Shown here in pieces: positions 10,247 to 19,125 of a stretch of 64,000 bases of DNA. The stretch comes from Eutreptiella sp. 'Long Island Sound 2002' (taxonomy: Eukaryota > Euglenozoa > Euglenophyceae > Eutreptiales > Eutreptiaceae), in the NCBI GenBank assembly GCA_964036045.1, contig OZ038380.1:118244699-118308698 (forward strand), given 5' to 3'. The notes beneath the pieces are model-generated. The model was not told where the DNA came from. It saw only the letters and a list, made by a program, of their open reading frames with translations, and made no database searches. The translations under genes and the position numbers were made by a program. Position 1 is the stretch's first letter. Each line of letters opens with the position of its first letter.

Positions 10247-11785
10247 AGGCATGGCACTGCTGGCTGCCCGACCCCCAAGCGGCCGTGGCCGCCCAGAGCC
10301 CAGAAGCGATTCCGCCCGGCCGGGCACACCAGTGCCCGTGCACTGCCGGGCACGGGCACGGGCACGGGCGGCCACGTGTCCTTCGACGTGCCCTCGAGTT
10401 CGGCCGGCGCCCCGCCCACTGACATCCGGCCGGCCGTTCCCGCGGCCCCCCCTCCAGCCCTGGGCCCCGACCCCGTGGTCGTCGCAAACCCGGTGGCAGG
10501 AACCGGTGCCACGGCCTACCCGTCGGACCTCCCCCCCATCACCACCCTCTCCATGTTGCGGACCCAGCCCCCGTTCGCATGGAAGCTGGACCTCCCGGGA
10601 CGGAAGCGGGCAAGGGAGGAGTTCGTGGCGACGACGTGGGAGATCGAGGTGGAGACGTAGGATGAGGCGCGGGAGTCGCCCCTCAAAATTTCCTTCCCGT
10701 GCGCCATCACCCACACCAACACTGGGGGAGGTTGGAAGGAGGGGGAGAGGGTTATTGCCCTCTACGCGTACCGCCTGCGTGGAGGGCATGGGAGGATGGA
10801 TTGTTGCGTGCAGGGTAGGGCGGTGGTGCCGGTGGGGCAGTTGAGGCGTTTGGCGGCGTTGGCGGTGACGGGGGTGAGGGGATGGGGGGACCGGCTGGAG
10901 GAGCACATGAGCTACGCGTGGCTCCAAATGCTCACCCGGGCAAAGGAGGAGCAGCGGCGGCATTTGGGGGAGGTGGGGGGAGTGGTGGACGTGGATGCGG
11001 AGGAGGGGGAGGGGGAGGGGGCCGATGCCTCCTCCATGCGGAGCTCCAGGAGCAGCGGGTCCAAGGGCAAGGTCGTCCGGCCCCGCAAGGCCCCCAAACT
11101 GCCCGCCAAGTCGGGGGGCTAGCCCTCGGCTGCACAGCCCCCGACGGCAGCGCACGTGGACGCGTTGGTGGCGGCGCAGGCGGGGGCCTTGCCCGAGTGG
11201 CAAAAGGGGGCGGTGGCGGCGGAGGGGGAGGTTCTCCTCCTGCGGGGCAAGCTCCAGGAGGCGGAGCAGCGGGCGCACGAGGCGGAGTGGCGGGTAACGG
11301 CAGCGGAGCGGGAGCGGGACGTGCTGCGGGCGCAGGCCCGCAAACCCAAGCCCAAGCCGGGTCAGCAGCAGGAGGTCGGGCGAGCGGAAAGGGGGGGGGG
11401 GCACCGGGGGGGGTGGGGTGAGCGACGGGGTGAAGTACCTCATGGCGGGCAGCCAGGCCTGGAAGTCCCAGGCAAAGAAGGTGAAGGGGGAGCTCTCAGC
11501 AGTGGCCGCCACCGCGCGCCTGCTGCTTGGCCAGAAGGAGGGGGGGGGGGCTGGCCTTCGAGTTTGTGGTGCAAGGGTATAAGGCTGCCTTGGACAGCCA
11601 TGACGATGTTGAGAAGCGTTACCCGGGGGACGCCCTGGTGGAGGCCGCCACTAACCCTGCCTTCAAGCCCCCCACGCCCGCCGAGGCCCAGGGCTGTGGG
11701 AGCTCCATTGGCACTGCAAGCCAGTAGTGTCACCCTGCGAACAGCCCTTTTTAACCCTTGTAAATTACACCAGGGCCTGAACATG

Positions 11786-11884
11786 CTGCGAACTTCGCGC
11801 GAACGCCGCACGATGCCTTGCAAATGCGCGACGACCACTGTCCTGGGATTTTTTGCGAGCTTCGCGCGACCTTCGCGCGAATTT
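11786..11884. repeat. TTCGCGCGAA cluster between genes B and C
   Basis: Copies occur at 11789-11800 and at about 11858-11883 (GCTTCGCGCGACCTTCGCGCGAA). They lie 60-160 bases after the end of gene B and about 170 bases before the ATG of gene C, so they could act as terminator, promoter or transposase site. Confidence 0.7.
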
Positions 11885-12050
11885 GTACAATATTTTTGTT
11901 TAATAGCGGTTCCCAACACATGGGGTGTACAAATGTGTTGTACAAATTTTTTGTTGTGCCGTGGATGCCAATGGGGCTGACTGTGTCTGACTTTCTTGAC
12001 TTTCATAATCAACATGCATTGCCTTTTGCCTATTGTTAGTGTTTTTTGCC

Positions 12051-13829
12051 ATGGGACGTGGGAGTGGCGACAAGGTGAAGAAGACCTTTGCCCATGTCAA
12101 GTCCAGGCAGCACCGGGCCCGCCGGTTGAGGACACTGCAAGAAGTTGTATCGGGGGAACTAGGAGCCGAGTACCTGGTGAGGCACCTTCCGGACACGGGG
12201 CACATTGTCCTCACGCCAGTAGACGGGGGGGAGTGTTGCTCTACCCACTGCACCATCCATGTGGGAGAAGAACGTCGCAGCGGTGTGGCGCATCCGATCG
12301 CTGCACGTGTCCACGATGGAGGCGCAGTACCTCGCTCCCCATTTAGTGGAGGGAGTACCATGGGAGGACGTGTGGGTCACCATGCAGCAGCTTGCGCAGC
12401 CCGCATCGGAGGGGTTGGTAGCCAAGACGGGGGATGACACGGAGCTATACGGAGCCTTTTAGCCGTTACCGGCGCGGTTGCAACACTTGTACCGTTGCCG
12501 ACTAGTTGAACTCGCCCACATCCAACAACCGGGCAATCCAAGGCTGCATTGGATGCCACAAGCAGTGGACGGCACGTCGCGGCACGAGGCGTCCTTCGTG
12601 CATTGCACCCTCGGGGGTACCCGTAGCCCCGATCAACTAGCAAGTTGGTGGCTATTGGGGGGTAGTGAGGAGTGGTCGACCTTGTACGCGGCTGCTTAAG
12701 AGGTTGACTTCGACCAACAATTGTGGGATGCTAGTAAGCTTGTCTTCCAAGACACTTCCGGTGCCGACCGAGAAACACTTTTCTTCCTGTGTGCCTATGG
12801 TAAGGCACAAATTTTAATGGCCAATTGTAAAAATTTTAAAGCCGAGGCTCCACGAGCCATGGTCTATTGGGTTTGCGGCCGCAATAGGCCAGACTGCCTT
12901 GCCAATTTTGCTTTGGAAGCCACCATTGACAGGTGGTGGGAGGTTGTGCTCCCCATGGGAGCTATATATAGACACATCCCAGCCAAACGTCGCACTCCCG
13001 ACTACTGGTTGCACGGGGTGCTGCGGGTAACTATTTGTGGTATTTCCGGCATGAGGGATGCGGTGTCGGCTGCCACTGGCAAGTCCGCGGCGGTCGTCGC
13101 CCGCAATTTTTCCAACCGATCCTAGATGTTGCCCGCATGGCAGCCAAGACGGTAACAAAGGGTAGGATGGCAAAGGGCAATGACACCGCCAACGCAAAGG
13201 GAAACGTTAGGCTAGAGTGTGCCGCGGCTGTGCAACTCATGCGCACCCGGAGGTGGGAGGCACTCATTGCCGTGTGCCTCGAAGAGGGGGGAATGAACAA
13301 CAAGCGGGTGGGGGGAAAACCATGGGGGGATGTTTGTAGGCAGTGGTGGGACAATTTTGCCAAGATGTGTATATATGCATGGCGGACATCTTGGCTGTCC
13401 GGGGCAGACCTAGGAAGGTTACGTGACTGTAGCATAGCAATGGGCAAAGCCCACTTACTCTTGGAATGGCCTAAGCTGTTATGGTCACATTTGTGGATTG
13501 ACCACATGTATTTTTTTGCCAGCCAATGGAGAAATCTCTCCCAATTTTCATGCTTCACCATGGAAGGCAGCCACCGTAGGCTCAAGCGCATGTGGCGCAA
13601 CAGCGGGGGCCTAAGCCTTCTGCGTGGGCGACTAGGTGTGCAGGTTGTCGTTGACACCCACACTATAGACGACGGCCTCCGTGCGGAGGGGTGGGACGTC
13701 ACAAAGAGGTCCATGCGTGGGCTAGGCCCAGTGACCATACAACAATTGGCTAGGCGGCCCCGCAAGAAGGCCCTTAGTGACCTCAACTGTGTACATACTC
13801 TTACGCAACGTTTCAGGCGCCGCACCTAG
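12051..13829 (+). pseudogene. Gene C: unclassified transposase-like protein, broken
   Basis: The ATG at 12051 opens MGRGSGDKVKKTFAHVKSRQ, a basic start. The frame shifts at the seven-G run near 12225 and continues as MWEKNVAAVWRIRSLHVS, through TAG at 12460 and TAA at 12697, to about 13110. A second shift leads to the last frame, which ends in TAG at 13827-13829 after a basic tail (TLTQRFRRRT). The C-terminal part has a Trp-rich stretch (WPKLLWSHLWIDHMYFFASQ), then FSCFTMEGSHRRLKRMWRN and LGVQVVVDTHTIDDGL. The EGSHRRLK box after a hydrophobic segment recalls the C-terminal region of some eukaryotic transposase-like proteins, but I cannot name the family. In the second copy the first stop is a TGC sense codon. 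Confidence 0.5.
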
Positions 13830-13904
13830 CGCAAACAACGAGCGTAGTACGTTTGGACAGTTCGTGGCCGGCGAAGTGGACGTGCGTGTTATTGTGAATG
13901 CATA

Positions 13905-13972
13905 CTTGTACGCGAATCTGGGACAACTTGGCGCGAACTTCGCGCGAATTTGTCCCAAATTCACATTCGCAA
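13905..13972. repeat. TTCGCGCGAA cluster after gene C
   Basis: The stretch GCGCGAACTTCGCGCGAATTTG (about 13931-13952) is flanked by TGGGACAA and TTGTCCCA. This forms an outer inverted repeat around the palindromes, followed by CACATTCGCAAG. It sits about 80 bases past the gene C stop and just inside the proposed right end of element B. Confidence 0.75.
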
Positions 13973-14023
13973 GTGTCGCAGCCCACACAGGCGAACGGCA
14001 CAATACCAATAGGGCATTAAACG

Positions 14024-15231
14024 GCTACCATGGCCACGCAGTGTATGGAAAAGGGGTGGTTTTTTCTTGCAGGGTCCTGTATTTTATTTTTTTAGAATTT
14101 TTGAAACCATATCCTCCATTCCAACCCATTGAAAAAGGGGTTTTTTGGACAAAAAAAAAATAGTTGTTTTGGGTACCCATATTCGCTTTCTCATTCAAAG
14201 GTTCCCTTGACGGCAATTCGCAAAGGGTACATGGGGGTTCTGGCGCCGGAACCCCCCTTCCAACGGATGACCCACAATTGTTGTACAGGCATTGAGTCAC
14301 CACGATAGGCCAAAGGCTCACCCATGACAATTCTTGGATGCCTAAGACCTCTTGCCACTACAACAATCACTACATCAACCCCATTGTGAGTGCCTAGTCG
14401 TCACACTTGAATTTCACCACTTCGCCCTCCATATCCGCGGGAACCCCCCTAACCCCCTAACCCCTCTAAACACACCCCTAGCCGGGTTCTAACATATGGG
14501 CACCACATGGACGTAAAGAAGTAGCAGCTGGGCCCAAATAGAACACTGTTATCTAGATTTTGGGCGAAAAGCAGATAAACCTACCCCCGCTAGAAGGCGG
14601 GGTTTGCCCCCCCCCCCCCTCTAGCAGAGCGCGTACAACAGCGCACCCCACAGTTGGGGGCATGTCCTTGAAGTTGGAGGCCGGGCAAGAAAGGTGTGCA
14701 GATTGCCTACGAAACCCGTGCCGTACATGGGGTCCCCAATGCTTTAGAGAAAGGGGGACAAAATCATCGCTGGCCCACAAATGAGCAGATAGGATTGTGT
14801 ATTGCGACCAAGTTGGCCATGAGGCATCAAACATCAAACTTTTATGGACCGCCATTACCCAAACCATAAACCCACCACCCCCACCCCCCCTTGTGATGCG
14901 GGCTTCTGAAATTGATTGGAGGGGGCTATAAAATTGAAGCGGACCCTACAAGGACCTATGGAGACACAGTACCACTGCACAGCATAGCATGGCACCCCTG
15001 CAGTTGTGATTGATCATTTCCATGGGTGTCATTTTCATTGCATGAAAAGCAACAGCTATGAGATAAAGAAAAGAACACCCTCGCACATCCCTGGTTGATC
15101 CCCCCCCTAGGCAGTTCTCTCAAGCCCCCCCCCCCCCCTGGTGACAAACGTGTAAAGGAAGGAAAGGCACCCCCCCCCCCAACCAAGGCTTGAAGCAAGG
15201 GCACCCCCACAATGCCTATGCCTATGTCAAA
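14024..15231. other. Non-coding spacer between element B and the repeats
   Basis: This stretch has T and A runs (14058-14161), a near-palindrome (14233-14256), a small CCCCGC/GCGGGG hairpin near 14585, C runs (about 14608, 15125 and 15170) and short CCTAACCCC stretches near 14450. Open frames of 60-105 codons here lack recognisable content. No gene is called. Confidence 0.5.
14233..14256. other. 24-bp near-perfect palindrome
   Basis: Arms GGGGGTTC (14233-14240) and GAACCCCC (14249-14256) surround TGGCGCCG, which contains the palindrome GGCGCC. Only one symmetric position breaks the dyad. It may be a protein-binding site or the centre of a transposon end; there is no evidence for a terminator. 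Confidence 0.6.
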
Positions 15232-15290
15232 ATGTGTGTGTGTGTGCATGTGTGTGTGTGTGTGTGTGTGTCTATGTGTGGGAGCACATA
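15232..15290. repeat. TG dinucleotide microsatellite
   Basis: Interrupted (TG)n with CATG and CTATG interruptions. In the second copy (42747-42805) one TG unit is changed to CG, one of the small differences between the duplicates. Confidence 0.9.
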
Positions 15291-15596
15291 TGCCTATACA
15301 TGCGCCAAATCGGTTGGTTCACGGTGCAATGGTGTCCGATGGCCCTACAACGCTACGGTTGAGGCCACAAAACGAAAAATCTACACCTCGAAGAGTGTAG
15401 TGAGTGGGGGCGGTTTCCATACTTCCCACAAACAAACACACAACACCACACGGAGGGTCTTTTCCGAATCATTTTCTATACCGCCTGATGCAAGAAAGCA
15501 CTCATGAGTGTGGGGGGGGGGGTGGAAGGACTAGGGAAGGGCCAGAGGGGGGGGGGGCGAACTATTGTTGGGGGGGGCATCTTCCGTTTGGGGGGG
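15291..15596. other. Non-coding stretch ending in G-runs
   Basis: Unremarkable sequence to about 15505, then several G runs of 8-11 bases to 15598. No gene is seen. Confidence 0.5.
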
Positions 15597-15795
15597 GGTG
15601 CTATCAATTTCATAGCCCCCTCCACTGTATCAATTCAATAGGCACCCATATCAATTTCATGGACACCCCGTAGCCCCCCCCATCAATTTCTTAGCCCTCT
15701 CCCCATCAATTCCATAGCCCCCCCCCCATCAATTTCATAGGTCCCCCCCTTGTGAATTTCATAGCCCCCCCCCGCATCAATTTCATAGCCCTCCC
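15597..15795. repeat. TCAATTTCATAG/poly-C short tandem repeat leading into array 1
   Basis: About seven irregular copies of (A)TCAATTTCATAG followed by a C-rich run, with a spacing of roughly 23-30 bases, end directly at the first 49-bp unit. The C-run lengths vary. The same transition occurs at 43111-43309. Confidence 0.8.
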
Positions 15796-17586
15796 CACCA
15801 CATGGGCGTGGGGGCCTCCTTCGCTTTGGGACCACCGAAGCCCCCACCGCATGGGCGAGGGGGCCTCCTTCGCTTTGGGACCACCGAAGCCCCCACCGCA
15901 TGGGCGAGGGGGCCTCCTTCACTTTGGGATCAACGAGGCCCCCGCCGCATGGGCGAGTGGGCCTCCTTCGCTTTGTGACCACTTGGGCCCCCAACGCATG
16001 GGTGTGGAGGCCTTCTTCGCTTTGGGACCACCGAGGCCCCCACCGCATGGGCGTGGGGGCCTCCTTTGCTTCGGGACCACCGAGGCCCCCAACGCATGGG
16101 CGAGGGGGCCTCCTTCGCGTTGGGACCACTGAGGCCCCCACCGCATGGGCGTGGGGGCCTCCTTCGCTTTGGGACCACCGAGGCCCCCACCGCATGGGCG
16201 AGGGGGCCTCCTTGGCGTTGGGACCACCGAGGCCCCCACCGCATGGGCAAGGGGGCCTCCTTCGCTTTGGAACCACCGAGGCCCCCACCGCATGGGCGCG
16301 GGGGCCTCCTTCGCTTTGGGACCACCGAGGCCCCCACCGCATGGGCGTGGGGGCCTCCTTCGCTTTGGGACCACGGAGGCCCCCACCGCATGGGCATGGG
16401 GGCCTCCTTCGCTTTGGGACCACCAAGGCCGCCACCGCATGGGCGGGTGGGCCTACTTCGCTTTGGGACCACCGAGGCCCCCACCGCATGGGCGAGGGGG
16501 CCTCCTTCGCTTTGGGACCACCGAGGCCCGCACCGCATGGGCGAGGGGGCCTCCTTCACTTTGGGACCACCGAGGCCCCCACCGCATGGGCGAGGGGGCC
16601 AACTTCGCTTTGGGACCGGCGAGGCCCCCACCGCATGGGTGTGGGGGCCTCCTTCGCATTGGGACCACCGAGGCCCGCACCCCATGGGCGTGGGGACCTC
16701 GTTCGCTTTGGAACCACCGAGGCCCCCATCCCATGGGCGTGGGGGCCTCCTTCGCTTTGGAACCACCAAGGCCCCCACCGCATGGGCGAGGGGGCCTCCT
16801 TCGCTTTGGGACCACCGAGGCCCCCACCGCATGGGCGTGGGGGCCTCCTTTGCTTTGGGACCACCGAGGCCCCCACCGCATGGGCGTGGGGGCCTCCTTC
16901 GCATTGGGACCACCGAGGGCCCCACCACATGGGCGTGGGGGCCTTCTTCACTTTGGGACCACCGAGGCCCCCATCGCATGGGCGGGTGGGCCTAATTCGC
17001 TTTGGGACCACCGAGGACCCCACCACATGGTAGAGGGAGCCTCCTTCGCTTTGGGACCACCGAGGCCCCCACCGCATGGGCACGGAGGCCCCAAGCGCAT
17101 GGGCGAGTGGGCCTCCTGCGCTTTGGGACCACCGAGGCCCCCACCGCATGGGCGTGGGGGCCTCCTTCGCTTTGGGACCACCGAGGCCCCCACCGCATGG
17201 GCTTGGGGGCCTCCTTTGCTTTGGGACCACCGAGGCCCCCACCGCATGGGCGTGGGGGCCTCCTTCGCATTGGGACCACCGAGGGCTCCACCACATGGGC
17301 GTGCGGGCCTTCTTCGCTTTGGGACCACCGAGGCCCCCATCGCATGGTAGAGGGAGCCTCCTTCGCTTTGGGACCACTGAGGCCCCCACCGCATGGGCAC
17401 GGAGGCCCCCAGCGCATGGGCGAGTGGGCCTCCTTCGCTTTGGGACACCGGGGCCCCCAAACGCATGGGCGTGGGGGCCTCCTTCGCTTTGGGACCACCG
17501 AGGCCCCCACCGCATGGGCGAGGGGGCCTCCTTTGCTTTGGGACCACCGAGGCCCCCACCGCATGGGCATGGGGGCCTCCTTCGCA

Positions 17587-19125
17587 TTGGGACCACCGAG
17601 GACCCCACCACATGGTAGAGGGAGCCTCCTTCGCTTTGGGACCACTGAGGCCCCCACCGCATGGGCACGGAGGCCCCCAGCGCATGGGCGAATGGGCCTC
17701 CTTCGCTTTGGGACACCGGGGCCCCCACTACATGGGCGAGGGGGCCTGCTTCGCTTTGGAACCACTTGGGCCCCCACCGCGTGGGTGTGGGGGCCTCCTT
17801 CGCATTGGGACCACCGAGGCCCGCACCCCATGGGCGTAGGGACCTCGTTCGCTTTGGAACCACCGGGGCCCCCATCCGATGGGCGTGGGGGCCTGCTTCG
17901 CTTTGGAACCACCAAGGCCCCCACCGCATGGGCGAGGGGGCCTCCTTCGCTTTGGGACCACCGAGGCCCCCACCGCATGGGCGAGGGGACCTCCTTCGCT
18001 TTGGGACCACCGAGGCCCCCACCGCATCGGCGTGGGGGCCTCCTTCGCATTGGAACCACCGAGGGCCCCACCACATGGGCGTGGGGGCCTTGGTCGCTTT
18101 GGGACCACCGAGGCCCCCATCGCATGGGCGGGTGGGCCTAATTCGCTTTGGGACCACCGAGGACCCCACCACATGGTAGAGGGAGCCTCCTTCGCTTTGG
18201 GACCACCGAGGCCCCCACCGCATGGGCACGGAGGCCCCAAGCGCATGGGCGAGTGGGCCTCCTTCGCTTTGGGACCACCGAGGCCCCCACCGCATGGGCG
18301 TGGGGGCCTCCTTCGCTTTGGGATCACCGAGGCCCCCCCCGCATGGGCGGGTGGGCCTACTTCGCTTTGGGACCACCGAGGACCCCACCACATGGTAGAG
18401 GGAGCCTCCTTCGCTTTGGGACCACTGAGGCCCCCACCGCATGGGCACGGAGGCCCCCAGCGCATGGGCGAATGGGCCTCCTTCGCTTTGGGACACCGGG
18501 GCCCCCACTACATGGGCGAGGGGGCCTGCTTCCCTTTGGAACCACTTGGGCCCCCACCGCGTGGGTGTGGGGGCCTCCTTCGCATTGGGACCACCGAGGC
18601 CCGCACCCCATGGGCGTAGGGACCTCGTTCGCTTTGGAACCACCGGGGCCCCCATCCGATGGGCGTGGGGGCCTGCTTCGCTTTGGAACCACCAAGGCCC
18701 CCACCGCATGGGCGAGGGGGCCTCCTTCGCTTTGGGACCACCGAGGCCCCCACCGCATGGGCGAGGGGACCTCCTTCGCTTTGGGACCACCGAGGCCCCC
18801 ACCGCATCGGCGTGGGGGCCTCCTTCGCATTGGAACCACCGAGGGCCCCACCACATGGGCGTGGGGGCCTTGGTCGCTTTGGGACCACCGAGGCCCCCAT
18901 CGCATGGGCGGGTGGGCCTAATTCGCTTTGGGACCACCGAGGACCCCACCACATGGTAGAGGGAGCCTCCTTCGCTTTGGGACCACCGAGGCCCCCACCG
19001 CATGGGCACGGAGGCCCCAAGCGCATGGGCGAGTGGGCCTCCTTCGCTTTGGGACCACCGAGGCCCCCACCGCATGGGCGTGGGGGCCTCCTTCGCTTTG
19101 GGACCACCGAGGCCCCCACCGCATG
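17587..19125. repeat. Higher-order repeat, 780-bp spacing, two copies
   Basis: Sequence from about 17587 to 18345 recurs nearly identically at about 18367-19125. The block contains two truncated composite units and several distinctive variants (ATGGTAGAGGGAGCC, GGGCACGGAGG), so the match is not just the shared 49-bp period. Confidence 0.85.

Larger units (their letters stand above)
8164..11727 (+). pseudogene. Gene B: 2OG-Fe(II)-oxygenase-like protein with charged helical tail, broken
   Basis: The ATG at 8164 opens MSSQQSIPMSQIGSLSLPDP. Coding-like sequence then continues through frame changes near 8450, the C runs at 8813-8920, the G run at 9020 and the G run at 9639. The part at 9021-9640 has HTD (9276-9284), a second His pair 69-70 residues on (9483-9488) and a Lys nine residues later. 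This spacing matches the HxD...H...K/R iron and 2-oxoglutarate ligands of prolyl-hydroxylase-type dioxygenases. An in-phase intron (10061-10246) follows. Downstream, one frame stays coding-like to about 11380 but crosses TAG at 10658 and 11120; it contains a Glu/Arg/Ala-rich coiled-coil-like stretch (about 11156-11350). After more G runs it ends ...SIGTASQ with TAG at 11725-11727. The identification rests on motif spacing only. Confidence 0.45.
7884..14023 (+). mobile_element. Element B: mobile-element candidate with two broken genes and palindromic clusters
   Basis: The left edge (about 7884-7903, CCCGTTTTGCCTATTGTGCC) resembles the reverse complement of the right edge (about 13996-14023), which reads CCGTTTAATGCC then CTATTGGTATTGTGCC; the match needs small gaps. 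Just inside both ends are AT-rich tracts full of ATTCGCA and TTCGCGCGAA motifs. Two plus-strand genes lie between, both broken by frameshifts and stops. Compact gene packing, shared internal motif clusters and decayed genes suggest a large transposon. The terminal inverted repeat is short and imperfect, so the boundaries are approximate and the element could instead be two adjacent ones. Confidence 0.45.

Noticed and set aside
10242-11512. Long minus-strand frames antisense to gene B (up to 434 codons)
   Set aside because: GC-rich shadow of the plus-strand coding sequence; the plus strand has the better residue patterns and an in-phase intron.
13031-13825. 264-codon minus-strand frame opposite gene C
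   Set aside because: Mirror of the plus-strand frame; the plus strand carries the motif-like C-terminal segment and a basic tail.
14440-14480. Telomere-like CCTAACCCCCTAACCCC
   Set aside because: Only two or three irregular copies, not a real telomeric array, although an old interstitial remnant cannot be excluded.
14927-14933. TATAAAA box
   Set aside because: No supported gene starts downstream within a plausible distance.
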